IMG/VR virus record: IMGVR_UViG_3300025645_000146 | Coordinates: 1 to 42,503 of that record | DNA from: a virus | DNA length: 42,503 nucleotides | Direction: 5' to 3' (one strand) | Shown: positions 7,561 through 14,424 of the stretch, piece after piece | How the letters are laid out: each line of letters begins with the position of its first letter | Numbering within the stretch: position 1 is the stretch's first letter | The notes under the pieces: generated by a model | Databases searched by the model: none | What the model was told of the DNA's origin: nothing | The model's input: the letters and a program-made list of their open reading frames with translations, nothing else | Position numbers and translations under genes: made by a program

Positions 7561-7733
7561 GCTGCCTCCTTACAGTTGCATTTTAAATAAACAGTTTTTT
7601 TAATCTCGTTAGTTGCTGGATTAATGAAATTAATCTCTCTCTTACCAGTCCCTTTACAATCCTCACAAAACTCAAGGGTTTTAATGGTGGTTATAGAAAC
7701 CAACTTATCCTCAACATTGATATGAACAGCCAT
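7557..7733 (-). CDS. Small DnaJ-type zinc-finger protein
   Basis: 58 aa, ATG at 7733-7731. The Cys pattern FCEDCKGTGKRE...YLKCNCKEA (CxxCxGxG followed by CxC) resembles half of a DnaJ-type zinc finger. The start overlaps the upstream stop (TAATG) and the stop overlaps the recombinase ATG (ATGA), placing it firmly in this operon. Such small CxxCxGTG proteins are common in phage early regions; the function is unknown, possibly protein or DNA binding. Confidence 0.78.
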   Translation of the reverse strand: MAVHINVEDKLVSITTIKTLEFCEDCKGTGKREINFINPATNEIKKTVYLKCNCKEAA

Positions 7734-7981
7734 TACGCCACCTCCAACATAGATAGTGGCACTCTGTAGCTACCGTTAGGTAATTCAACAACCGCCTTAG
7801 TTCTGTTGATCTTAGTAACAGTACCCAAAGTCTTTTTAGTCTTTTGAACCACATAAACTTCCATGCCGACAGCGATTTCACTGAGGACCAAAGATTCTGC
7901 TCTAAGCTTTATGAAAGAAACTAGATCGTCAAGCTCTGCTTTTGATGTAATTTCGTTTATTAGTGATTTAATATTTGTCAT
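7733..7981 (-). CDS. Small protein with SH3/KOW-like C-terminus
   Basis: 82 aa from the ATG at 7981, chosen over a longer frame because AAAAAAGGAG lies just upstream. The N-terminal half is helical (NIKSLINEITSKAELDDL). The C-terminal half (VGMEVYVVQKTKKTLGTVTKI...AVVELPNGSYRVPLSML) looks like a small beta-barrel of SH3/KOW type. The 59-aa gene at 9064-9243 has a somewhat similar layout. It is first in the recombinase operon, behind a copy of the repeated promoter. Function unknown. Confidence 0.78.
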   Translation of the reverse strand: MTNIKSLINEITSKAELDDLVSFIKLRAESLVLSEIAVGMEVYVVQKTKKTLGTVTKINRTKAVVELPNGSYRVPLSMLEVA

Positions 7982-8023
7982 TTTTTCTCCTTTTTTGTTA
8001 TTAATTAAATATCTCACACATGT

Positions 8024-8052
8024 ATATTACAGGAAAAAGCAAATATGTACAA
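8024..8052 (-). promoter_or_regulatory. Repeated early promoter, copy A (recombinase operon)
   Basis: On the minus strand: -35 TTGTAC (8052-8047), 17-bp spacer, -10 TAATAT (8029-8024). Upstream is an AT-rich block (ATTAATATTTATTTGTATAT) and downstream TGTGAGAT and an AAAAAAGGAG ribosome site. The same arrangement occurs at 9495-9523, 9559-9586, 21058-21085 and 41066-41093. Confidence 0.78.
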
Positions 8053-8090
8053 CTATATATACAAATAAATATTAATCTTTTTTAAGGTCG

Positions 8091-8432
8091 TCATCTCTTC
8101 CAAAAGCGAGCTGATGGATGACTCTCTGCAAGCTGTCGAGCTCTTTCTTTTCTGCTACGTTTATCTTCTTCTTCTGTAGCTCTCGGCCCCTCTCTCCCAT
8201 CAGCTTGATGAGTATGCTCTTGTCGTATTCGGTCAGTAGTAATCGCATGTCTTTGTTCCTTAAATTTGTCGATCAGTTTATTGTAAAGTTCTGTGTCTAT
8301 GTCGCGCATAGTATGAATGGCGCTTATGTTGGTTTTGTAAAATTTTTCTAAACTATAGTTTGTGTCTATTCCAGATAGAAAACCAGTGATTAATGTGTAG
8401 ATGCCTTCTGCAAATTCTTGGTCGGAGTTCAC
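8091..8432 (-). CDS. Hypothetical charged protein
   Basis: 113 aa. The first 70 residues are predicted helical (FAEGIYTLITGFLSGI, DTELYNKLIDKFKEQR). The remainder is highly charged and low complexity (DGREGPRATEEEDKRSRKERARQ), probably disordered. It starts immediately after the previous stop and is the last gene of the operon that begins at 9464. No family recognised. Confidence 0.68.
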   Translation of the reverse strand: MNSDQEFAEGIYTLITGFLSGIDTNYSLEKFYKTNISAIHTMRDIDTELYNKLIDKFKEQRHAITTDRIRQEHTHQADGREGPRATEEEDKRSRKERARQLAESHPSARFWKR

Positions 8433-8648
8433 CTAGTCTAATCCTAGTTTCTTTTTTAAGGCAGCTGCTTTCTTCTCTCTGTACTTTCGCCTAAGAAACA
8501 TTTTGTGTTGAGTCCTGTACTCTCTGTAACTCAGTACATCTTTTTCTCTGTTACGAGATTTTTCTTTTTTGTACTTGGCATACATAGATTCACAAAACTT
8601 ATCGAAGGCAGATCTATTATCATTCAGGCTTATATCTATATCGGACAT
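8433..8648 (-). CDS. Small basic hypothetical protein
   Basis: 71 aa, Lys/Arg-rich and helical from about residue 15 (KFCESMYAKYKKEKSRNREK...KMFLRRKYREKKAAALKKKL). It could bind nucleic acid. The start has AAAGGAGAAAAACCT upstream and overlaps the previous small gene by 13 bp. No family recognised. Confidence 0.68.
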   Translation of the reverse strand: MSDIDISLNDNRSAFDKFCESMYAKYKKEKSRNREKDVLSYREYRTQHKMFLRRKYREKKAAALKKKLGLD

Positions 8649-8743
8649 AGGTTTTTCTCCTTTAACTTTCTCTCGTTCTCTTTTCTGATTTCGTAACGCT
8701 TGAGCATGGCCTGTTTTTTTCTACTGGCTATTTTTCTGTTCAT
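8636..8743 (-). CDS. Very small basic protein (35 aa)
   Basis: 35 aa from ATG at 8743-8741, which overlaps the upstream stop (ATGA). It is strongly basic (MNRKIASRKKQAMLKRYEIR) and helical, ending 13 bp inside the next gene. It may be a regulatory or nucleic-acid-binding peptide, or mainly serve to couple translation. Supported by its start/stop junction rather than by homology. Confidence 0.52.
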   Translation of the reverse strand: MNRKIASRKKQAMLKRYEIRKENERKLKEKNLCPI

Positions 8744-8958
8744 AACATCTCCAATGCTTTTACAGCTGTCGGTTCATCTTTTTCATATCTTAATCGGTTT
8801 TCTCGCCATTGCTCAATAACATAATCGGCTCCGCCCACAATATCGTGCTGGCGGTCCAGATGTTTTTTCATAATTCTTTTGAGGGCCGCTGGTCCAGCTT
8901 GTTGGTAATTAGAGTTGAACAGTGCGTCCAAGGTGCTTGCGTAATTTTCAAATGCCAT
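8740..8958 (-). CDS. Hypothetical protein
   Basis: 72 aa, mostly helical (STLDALFNSNYQQAGPAALKRIMKKHLDRQ), no membrane segment or Cys. It starts one base after the preceding small membrane protein ends, and its stop overlaps the next ATG (ATGA). Part of the operon 9464-8091. Family not recognised. Confidence 0.68.
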   Translation of the reverse strand: MAFENYASTLDALFNSNYQQAGPAALKRIMKKHLDRQHDIVGGADYVIEQWRENRLRYEKDEPTAVKALEML

Positions 8959-8959
8959 A

Positions 8960-9067
8960 CTAAGCTCCTAGTTGCCATAAAAAGAAAAACAAGAAACCAC
9001 ACATTACAATGCAGTAAGCTGCTTGCGATGCGTAGGCCTTGAGAATCGTGCGTTTGGTTTTTATCAT
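8960..9067 (-). CDS. Single-pass membrane peptide (35 aa)
   Basis: 35 aa, ATG at 9067-9065 overlapping the upstream stop (ATGA). After a basic start (MIKTKRTILK) residues about 15-33 are a membrane helix (AAYCIVMCGFLFFFLWQLG). Other promoter-led cassettes also hold tiny membrane proteins, for example 40920-41030. The role could be host-membrane modification or superinfection exclusion; that is only inference. Confidence 0.6.
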   Translation of the reverse strand: MIKTKRTILKAYASQAAYCIVMCGFLFFFLWQLGA

Positions 9068-9243
9068 AACGCGATCTCCTTTAAAGCAGTTAATGGCAAC
9101 GCCAACTCTCCTCTTGCTGTTTTAGTAAAATCTTTTGAGTCAACACACTTTAGTTGTGCGTAGTCTTCTCCATCAATTTTTCTAAACCCAAGCACAACAA
9201 AATGGCCAGCCACTTTGCCTTTTACAATTTGATTAATTTTCAT
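9064..9243 (-). CDS. Small beta-rich protein
   Basis: 59 aa from ATG at 9243-9241, chosen because AGGAGAAGAT precedes it; a longer frame reaches 9282 but lacks a ribosome site and overlaps the previous gene. The product (INQIVKGKVAGHFVVLGFRKIDG...LALPLTALKEI) looks like a small beta-barrel resembling the C-terminus of the 82-aa protein at 7733-7981, including the PLSML/PLTAL ending. Function unknown. Confidence 0.72.
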   Translation of the reverse strand: MKINQIVKGKVAGHFVVLGFRKIDGEDYAQLKCVDSKDFTKTARGELALPLTALKEIAL

Positions 9244-9254
9244 ATCTTCTCCTG

Positions 9255-9464
9255 TTAATCCCAATATTGATGACCGGCCCACCTGTAACCATTAGCACCT
9301 GATTTGACCCAGCTGCCGTTGTAAGGTTGTGGTTTTGGATATGCTTCTTTATCGAACTGCATTTCTGGAAGATCCCTAGACCAATCGTTGGCCGCTACAT
9401 ACGGTATTTCAAGTTTGTCCTCGAAGACCTTTTTGTGGCCAAAACATTCAAATGTGTATTTCAT
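9255..9464 (-). CDS. Hypothetical protein, first gene of early operon
   Basis: 69 aa, aromatic-rich (NDWSRDLPEMQF, YNGSWVKSGANGYRWAGHQYWD), without membrane segment. The ATG follows AAAGGAG, about 30 bp downstream of a copy of the repeated promoter. It opens the minus-strand operon 9464-8091, opposite the plus-strand operon at 9620. Family not recognised. Confidence 0.75.
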   Translation of the reverse strand: MKYTFECFGHKKVFEDKLEIPYVAANDWSRDLPEMQFDKEAYPKPQPYNGSWVKSGANGYRWAGHQYWD

Positions 9465-9494
9465 TTTTTCTCCTTTGTTGATTTCACAATATGC

Positions 9495-9523
9495 ACCTTA
9501 CATGAAAAAGTTTATATGTGCAA
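9495..9523 (-). promoter_or_regulatory. Repeated early promoter, copy B (minus side of divergent pair)
   Basis: On the minus strand: -35 TTGCAC (9523-9518), 17-bp spacer, weak -10 TAAGGT (9500-9495), followed by TGTGAAAT (variant of TGTGAGAT) and AAAGGAG. It lies back to back with copy C, sharing the AT-rich block 9524-9558. Confidence 0.65.
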
Positions 9524-9558
9524 CTATTTATAACATACAAATATAAATGTATTTATTG

Positions 9559-9586
9559 TTGCATATAAGTACAGATAGTGTACTAT
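9559..9586 (+). promoter_or_regulatory. Repeated early promoter, copy C (plus side of divergent pair)
   Basis: Plus strand: -35 TTGCAT (9559-9564), 16-bp spacer, -10 TACTAT (9581-9586), then GTATATGTGAGAT and AAAAAAAAGGAG before the ATG at 9620. It is the only copy of the module on the plus strand. Confidence 0.75.
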
Positions 9587-9619
9587 GTATATGTGAGATA
9601 TAAAAAAAAGGAGAATGAA

Positions 9620-9886
9620 ATGACCGAAGTAACTATTAAAATCAGAAAACCGCAGATTGTGATTCCAACTGAAAAGACAATCAAATTCACAGCTGGGAAT
9701 GATGAACCGGCCTTTGGAGATATCGAAATGGTTTTTGAAACCTTTAAAGGTTATGAGCCTGACGCAGACTTTCCAAATGCGTCTTTAGGTGAATATGGAG
9801 AAGTGAAATGTTATGACTATGGCTACTACTGGGAAATGGGAGACATAGTTAAAAAGTGGAAAGATAAAATAAGGGAGGCAGCATGA
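9620..9886 (+). CDS. Hypothetical protein, first gene of plus-strand early operon
   Basis: 88 aa from the ATG at 9620, which has AAAAAAAAGGAGAATGAA upstream; an in-frame extension to 9578 would run into the promoter. Beta-rich start (VTIKIRKPQIVIPTEKTIKF) and an aromatic acidic end (VKCYDYGYYWEMGDIVKKWK). Its stop overlaps the next ATG (ATGA). Family not recognised. Confidence 0.76.
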   Translation: MTEVTIKIRKPQIVIPTEKTIKFTAGNDEPAFGDIEMVFETFKGYEPDADFPNASLGEYGEVKCYDYGYYWEMGDIVKKWKDKIREAA

Positions 9887-10227
9887 TTATAGAAGTTAAA
9901 CCAAATTGGACAGGAAGGGTATTCAAGTTCAAGATTTCTGATGTTGACTTTGGATATAACAAACCAGTTTATGCTTGGCACGAAAAAGGTGAATGGCAAG
10001 AAGTGGTAAACGGCAGCCATCATTATCATCTTTTGGTGAGTGAGCTTGAGTATGACCCAAAAGCAAAAAGATGTTTTCACTGTAGAGAGTGTGAAGTGAC
10101 AAACTACCAAGATGATGTTGAGTTGCTTTACGAGGACATTGGTAACAAATTACCTGTCAGAAGAAACGCTTGTACTGACCATGCTGATTTCTACTACATG
10201 GAAAAAAGAGCAAAGGATGTGATATGA
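9883..10227 (+). CDS. Hypothetical protein with Cys/His cluster
   Basis: 114 aa. The N-terminus is beta-rich (WTGRVFKFKISDVDFGYNK). Middle to C-terminus carries RCFHCRECEV and later NACTDHADFYY, a Cys/His set that might bind zinc. It is coupled on both sides by 4-bp ATGA overlaps. No family recognised. Confidence 0.75.
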   Translation: MIIEVKPNWTGRVFKFKISDVDFGYNKPVYAWHEKGEWQEVVNGSHHYHLLVSELEYDPKAKRCFHCRECEVTNYQDDVELLYEDIGNKLPVRRNACTDHADFYYMEKRAKDVI

Positions 10228-10496
10228 AATGGCATGAAAAATTTACAGGGCCCGTAACCTTCGGATTCAGCTCCGACAAATACGGTGAGGTCGAATGGTC
10301 TTACAAAGATCAGGAGAAGCAGTGGCATCAGACTGCCTTAGTCAAACGCAATGACATAGTGGTCCTGACCAAACTATCAGCTGCTGATGAAAAAGAAGTC
10401 GTTGACGAAATGATGGTGGAGCTCGAAGAAGCTAACCAGCTGGTCAAAGATAGATCCAACGCGCTGGCCAGAAAGAGAAGGTCGGCTCAAGATTAG
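10224..10496 (+). CDS. Hypothetical protein with helical tail
   Basis: 90 aa. An N-terminal beta segment (FTGPVTFGFSSDKYGEVEWSY) is followed by a charged helix (about 50-88) ending in basic residues. The stop (10494-10496) abuts the stop of the convergent gene on the other strand with no spacer. Last gene of the three-gene plus operon. Family not recognised. Confidence 0.75.
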   Translation: MKWHEKFTGPVTFGFSSDKYGEVEWSYKDQEKQWHQTALVKRNDIVVLTKLSAADEKEVVDEMMVELEEANQLVKDRSNALARKRRSAQD

Positions 10497-12092
10497 TTAG
10501 GGGTTTGCTGTAGATGAAATTGGGAAGTACCCAAATTCATTTACATCGTTTGCATCCCATATCAAGTCTTTAACTTTAACTTTTTGGCTTATAACTTCTC
10601 CAGCTTCGTCTCCTCGACTGCCATAGCCACTTAATCCATGTAGCTCTGCATATTTAGGGGAGAGAGTAACAAAATCTCCTTCATTAATATTTTTTATACC
10701 TTTAGGTACTGCTCTATAGATTGTTACTTCTGCCTCTGGGTTGCCCCTTGCTTTTGTAATTGCGTTATAACTTTCTGTGTTTGCTAATCCATATTCATCA
10801 TCTGCAAATCTTTTTCCCGGTGCATATATTCTTTGCCCTTGAGAAGAATAAAAATCATCAGGATAGCCAGCCTGATTTCCAGATATGTCTTTTGTTAAAT
10901 CATCCAACCTAATGGCATCTGGCTCTAATCCTCTTGCTTGATGTTGCATTCTATAAGATGTATCTGGCTTGAGTGCAGCTATACCTTTGTCTGCATCTAT
11001 AACATTTACTTGGCTTGGGTTGTTGGTCTTGGGTAGGTTATCAGCTCCGTAGTATTCGATGTCGTTATAAAGTTTTATCTCGTTCCCACCTTCATTAATA
11101 GTTCTAAAGCTGTTGGGGTTGTCTAATTTAACCAGAACATCGTTGTCCACAATAGAGGCCTTGCCGTTTATTATTGATTTGACACCGTAACCCTGTGGAT
11201 CAACAAAAACATTTTGTTTCATTGGATTAAAACCAAGCGTTAAGTCTGGTTCAAATATGTCCAAGTCATCGTAGATACCACGCACAGAGGCCATTGGAAA
11301 CTTAGGCTTGGTTTTGCTGGCAATAGAGTCTCTGGCCTTTTGATTAACCTTGAGCTCTATTGGTACGCCATTAGACTTGACCGTAACGGCTGGGTCATAG
11401 CTCAACGCTGTGCCTGTACCGATATTTGATTCTGAGTCGCTGATCTTTCCGCTCTTTAAGGTTTTTACATCATGTATGGTTTGAGCTTTGAATTTTGCTA
11501 AATCAGGGTCATCAAAAGAACTATTGAGGTTTTTGCGTACATCTATAATCTTGCCCTTTTCTACATTCGTGGGAGTAACCATTTTTTGTGTAGCTTCTTG
11601 GGTACCCGCTGTTGCTTTGCCTTGATTGATAAGATCTTGTGCTTTTTGTACTTTAAGTGAAGTAATGCCACCCTTACCAGCACTAGATATTGTTTTTGCT
11701 ACGGCAGCCATCGCTGCTGGAAATTTTAACAAACTCCCTATCGTTGGTCCCGCAGCTGCGCCTATGAATGGTGCTGCATAAGTTGCATCTCCAAGAACTC
11801 CTAGTGCTTGTGCTCCAGCCATACCGTAACCGCCGAGGCCTCCGCTTTCGATGTTCTCAAGAATAGAAAGATTTGGTGGATTAGAAAAAGCTTCACTAAA
11901 CGGTTGGTCTTTGGGTCCCATAGATGAATACTGACCTTTCGCATCTAAGAGAGCAGCTCCGGGAGCAAACATACCAGAAAAGTTTGCCATTTGTCCCGCG
12001 CTTGGAGTGTACTCCATAGAAAGATCTTGAGTTCGCCTAGCGCGATCTGTGTTTTCTCTTACTGCTTGTTCTATGAGATCTCTTAAAGACAT
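10497..12092 (-). CDS. Probable virion-borne protein with ADP-ribosyltransferase-like C-terminus
   Basis: 531 aa. Residues 84-135 are Gly/Ala-rich and hydrophobic, as in ejected virion proteins. Residues about 280-350 (FEPDLTLGFNPMKQNVFVDPQG...IEYYGADNLP) resemble a segment of phage polyvalent proteins. The C-terminus (about 384-525) follows a phage/mobile-element family: HQARGLEPDAIRLDDLT, GYPDDFYS, ARGNPEAEVTIYRAVPKGI, NEGDFVTLSPKYAELHG, GEVISQKVKVKDLIWD, NEFGYFP. I read this as an ADP-ribosyltransferase fold, with Arg460 of IYR, Ser478 of TLS and an acidic residue near 496-499; the fold and activity are inference. There is no strong ribosome site. Confidence 0.68.
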   Translation of the reverse strand: MSLRDLIEQAVRENTDRARRTQDLSMEYTPSAGQMANFSGMFAPGAALLDAKGQYSSMGPKDQPFSEAFSNPPNLSILENIESGGLGGYGMAGAQALGVLGDATYAAPFIGAAAGPTIGSLLKFPAAMAAVAKTISSAGKGGITSLKVQKAQDLINQGKATAGTQEATQKMVTPTNVEKGKIIDVRKNLNSSFDDPDLAKFKAQTIHDVKTLKSGKISDSESNIGTGTALSYDPAVTVKSNGVPIELKVNQKARDSIASKTKPKFPMASVRGIYDDLDIFEPDLTLGFNPMKQNVFVDPQGYGVKSIINGKASIVDNDVLVKLDNPNSFRTINEGGNEIKLYNDIEYYGADNLPKTNNPSQVNVIDADKGIAALKPDTSYRMQHQARGLEPDAIRLDDLTKDISGNQAGYPDDFYSSQGQRIYAPGKRFADDEYGLANTESYNAITKARGNPEAEVTIYRAVPKGIKNINEGDFVTLSPKYAELHGLSGYGSRGDEAGEVISQKVKVKDLIWDANDVNEFGYFPISSTANP

Positions 12093-12147
12093 CGTGCAAG
12101 TTTATCACCTAAAGCAAGGACCCGTAAACCAAACAGAGAATGTATCG

Positions 12148-12789
12148 CTAAGAGAAAATATCTATATCGTTTACTGCACCACCAGTGGCAAATTTTTTGC
12201 CAAACTCAATTCTGTACTCTGGACTGCCTTGAGAATCAAATCGCGCTCCAGCATCAACAAACGTATCCCTTTGCGGCTGGTATCGTACCCCTAAGTCGCC
12301 AGTGGCTCTGCCACGCTCGTCTATGTTAGCTCCCATCCTAAAATTAGTATTATTAGCTATGGGCATGTCTGGGATGCTGTAATTCAAGTTGGCCCGCGAT
12401 TGTGGTCCTAGACTGGCATCGAAACCAAGTCTACCGCTGTCTCCTAGCGGCATCGATCTTGAAATATTGTACTCAGGTGCTTCGCCTCTTAACAAAGTTT
12501 GTTTGAGGGCGTTGGGTATTCTTAATTGTTCTAGGATCTTGGGCAAGGTGAAATTCATTGCTACTTCTTCTGTCGGAAGGTTATTTTTGATGTCGTTTTG
12601 TATACCTACGTCTAAACCAGACAGCTCAAGTGCTTTGTCTGTGCCTAGTCTTTTGATAGCGTCAAGTAGCGGCATGCCTTGCAATAGGTTGCTTTGGAAG
12701 CCAGAGTAGTCTGACTCTTGCTCTGTAAATTTCAACTCACCCAAAATATTGGACTTTCTTGGTATGTTTAGATCTTCAATTCCAGCCAT
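12148..12789 (-). CDS. Probable virion protein with beta-barrel-like C-terminus
   Basis: 213 aa. Residues 1-100 are helical (LLQGMPLLDAIKRLGTDKAL, LPKILEQLRIPNALKQTLL). From about 105 to 198 the sequence alternates short amphipathic strands and Gly/Asn/Asp turns (GRLGFDASLGPQSRANLNYS, GDLGVRYQPQRDTFVDAGA), like a small outer-membrane-type barrel. It ends KKFATGGAVNDIDIFS; this GG-V tail recurs in other virion proteins here. The start overlaps the nuclease gene by 14 bp. Function unknown. Confidence 0.68.
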   Translation of the reverse strand: MAGIEDLNIPRKSNILGELKFTEQESDYSGFQSNLLQGMPLLDAIKRLGTDKALELSGLDVGIQNDIKNNLPTEEVAMNFTLPKILEQLRIPNALKQTLLRGEAPEYNISRSMPLGDSGRLGFDASLGPQSRANLNYSIPDMPIANNTNFRMGANIDERGRATGDLGVRYQPQRDTFVDAGARFDSQGSPEYRIEFGKKFATGGAVNDIDIFS

Positions 12790-13210
12790 CTTCTTCTTTC
12801 TGTTTATAAATACTCCAGTTCGACTTTATCACATTTAACCAGTCGTCCATAGACATGATGGCCATTTTTTGATTGTCTACCTCCCATTCGGGATTTACTG
12901 CGTGTAAGGGTATGGCCACTCTTGTAGGAACGCGATTGAACTTAAAAATCAGGACGGGTATGGTACCTTCGTTGTCTGCCGAATCGCACACTTGCCTCCA
13001 CCATTCTGGCTTGAGCCAGTTGCCCTCTTTGTAGTGCTTACACTCGACAGAGTGAAACGGGATGTTGATGTCGGACTGCCCAGCGGTTTGGTACTGATCT
13101 AGGTTGCGCTTACAAGTTACATCAAAATTATTTTGCAAAAAAAATTCGTTCAGGATTCCTACGACCTTTCTCTCGTAACTTGCCCCCTTGGTTCGCGAAT
13201 TAATCGGCAT
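12776..13210 (-). CDS. PD-(D/E)XK nuclease, Holliday-junction-resolvase-like
   Basis: 144 aa. The fold signature is visible: Glu13 in the first helix (GASYERKVVGIL), Asp47 in QSDINI, and Glu56-Cys-Lys58 in VECKHYKEG, followed by W-x-x-Q-V and a beta strand PVLIFKFNR. This fits a small archaeal-Hjc/phage-type resolvase or related nuclease that cuts branched DNA before packaging. It lies between the small terminase gene and the late virion-type genes, where phages often keep a resolvase. The exact subfamily is not certain. Confidence 0.78.
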   Translation of the reverse strand: MPINSRTKGASYERKVVGILNEFFLQNNFDVTCKRNLDQYQTAGQSDINIPFHSVECKHYKEGNWLKPEWWRQVCDSADNEGTIPVLIFKFNRVPTRVAIPLHAVNPEWEVDNQKMAIMSMDDWLNVIKSNWSIYKQKEEDGWN

Positions 13211-13385
13211 CGTCAGGAAATTTCCAATCCAACTTTTTTTGTATACATGTGCAAACTATACCAGATGAAAAGGGCGATGAGTTTTTTTCGTTATCGAGTG
13301 TGGCTAACTTAGTTATATTTACCTCGGCCACGGCCAAACCAATATATGGGTGTATGGGGTCAAAAAAAAGGCTCCAGCTGGGCAA
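13200..13385 (-). CDS. Small hypothetical protein (uncertain start)
   Basis: Up to 61 aa. The farthest start is TTG at 13385; a GTG at 13331 is possible, and neither has a clear ribosome site. The end (SSPFSSGIVCTCIQKKLDWKFPDDAD) looks like a folded protein rather than random translation, and the frame overlaps the nuclease start by 11 bp. The two Cys in VCTC could bind metal. Moderate to low support. Confidence 0.45.
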   Translation of the reverse strand: MPSWSLFFDPIHPYIGLAVAEVNITKLATLDNEKNSSPFSSGIVCTCIQKKLDWKFPDDAD

Positions 13386-13567
13386 AAACTGAGCTCTAGG
13401 GACTCCAATGTTACTGTTGTGAGCACACCGTATTCTTTAGTGTACATATCTGCATGTTAATATACACGCGTAAGTCATTGATTTCATTAGCTTTTTTGCT
13501 AATTTCTGAATTTTTCTGTTTTTTTCAGGGCCCACCGGGGAAGAGGCCTAAAACTAAGTTACCTACC
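13386..13567. other. Intergenic region with GC-rich patch downstream of the small terminase
   Basis: 182 bp without a convincing gene. It has a GC-rich block (about 13528-13548, core GGGCCCACCGGGG) in otherwise AT-rich DNA, T-runs beside it, and a 6-bp inverted repeat ATTAGC-TTTTTT-GCTAAT. No clear terminator or promoter could be fixed. Its position beside the small terminase gene makes a packaging (cos/pac) signal conceivable. Confidence 0.4.
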
Positions 13568-14086
13568 TTATTTATCTGTAGGTGAGTAGTCGTCCACCTC
13601 TGCTCCTAAAAGCTTGGACAATCGTTCTTTGATGTCGTCCTTGCTCATCTGATCTACAGACGCATTGATGTTAATGTTCTGGGATCTATTGATGGATAAA
13701 CCAGCTAATTGATTGAGCTCTTTGATGGCTGACACAGCTGCATTGAGCTGTCCATTCTCATACGCTTGCTCTGTTATCTTCCACAGCATACTGCCAGTCT
13801 TGGCTGGCGTGATGGCATACTTCTCCCTCAGTTCGTCTTGCTTAATCCTTATAGCCTTAACCACATTCGGATAGTCCTTACCATTCAGGAACTTGTTGGC
13901 AGCTTGTGCTGGGAACTCGAAGCCAGCCTTTCGTGCTGCTTCTGTCTGGCCACACGCACCTTCGGTGTAATGCCACACGAATGATGACTGCATCTCAGTC
14001 AGTCCATGCTCGTCATCCTTCTCGAATTGTGTAGGTGTATTAACCAACTTCTCTTTAGGTTTTCTTGGTCTTCCTTTCGTTGCCAT
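13568..14086 (-). CDS. terS: Terminase small subunit
   Basis: 172 aa. It follows the small-terminase pattern: a basic N-terminus (KGRPRKPKEK), then GLTEMQSSFVWHYTEGACG, QTEAARKAGF and AANKFLNGKDYPNVVKAI, a helix-turn-helix-like DNA-binding region at about 28-85, a central helical oligomerisation part (KYAITPAKTGSMLWKI, AAVSAIKELNQLAGL) and an acidic C-terminus that would contact the large subunit. It recognises phage DNA for headful or cos packaging. The large subunit does not follow it; downstream genes are unknown/nuclease, so the terminase genes are split. Confidence 0.88.
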   Translation of the reverse strand: MATKGRPRKPKEKLVNTPTQFEKDDEHGLTEMQSSFVWHYTEGACGQTEAARKAGFEFPAQAANKFLNGKDYPNVVKAIRIKQDELREKYAITPAKTGSMLWKITEQAYENGQLNAAVSAIKELNQLAGLSINRSQNININASVDQMSKDDIKERLSKLLGAEVDDYSPTDK

Positions 14087-14087
14087 G

Positions 14088-14261
14088 TTATTCCTCTATG
14101 AATGCCATATACTTTCCATCGTCTATTTTTATTATGGCTATTACGTTTTGTTGCTTCAACTTTCTTATCACACCTGAGTAGTTCTTAACCGATAATATAA
14201 CAGCTTTGATGTCATATCTTTCATCGCTGGTTTGTATTGTAATCGATTCTAGTTTACTCAT
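14088..14261 (-). CDS. Small hypothetical protein upstream of terS
   Basis: 57 aa from the ATG at 14261, chosen because GAGGATAACG precedes it; a longer frame to 14300 lacks a ribosome site. Beta-rich (LESITIQTSDERYDIKAVIL, IAIIKIDDGKYMAFIEE). It ends one base before terS begins. No family recognised. Confidence 0.62.
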   Translation of the reverse strand: MSKLESITIQTSDERYDIKAVILSVKNYSGVIRKLKQQNVIAIIKIDDGKYMAFIEE

Positions 14262-14346
14262 CGTTATCCTCATACAGTGTAAGGGGGCAGTGTATAGCAC
14301 TCAAACTCTTTCTTATGGTGTTCTCTCCCATTTGTACTGTAACCAT
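14254..14346 (-). CDS. Possible leader peptide (30 aa)
   Basis: A 30-codon frame from ATG at 14346 to a TAA that overlaps the next start (ATGAGTAA), giving MVTVQMGENTIRKSLSAIHC and ten more residues. The overlap is suggestive, but there is no ribosome site and no homology visible. It may be a translated leader for the 57-aa gene or chance. Confidence 0.28.
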   Translation of the reverse strand: MVTVQMGENTIRKSLSAIHCPLTLYEDNDE

Positions 14347-14424
14347 GATTAATAGTTATATATATAATATAGATACACTAATACACTAATAGTAGTAATA
14401 GCCTTATAAATAAAGGAAAGTTCG

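Noticed and set aside
8960-9042. Plus-strand frame opposite the small membrane peptide
   Set aside because: The minus-strand frame has ATGA/TAG junctions with both neighbours; the plus frame has none.
13486-13510. ATTAGC-TTTTTT-GCTAAT as a terminator
   Set aside because: Stem of 6 bp without GC strength and without a T-run following the hairpin on either strand.
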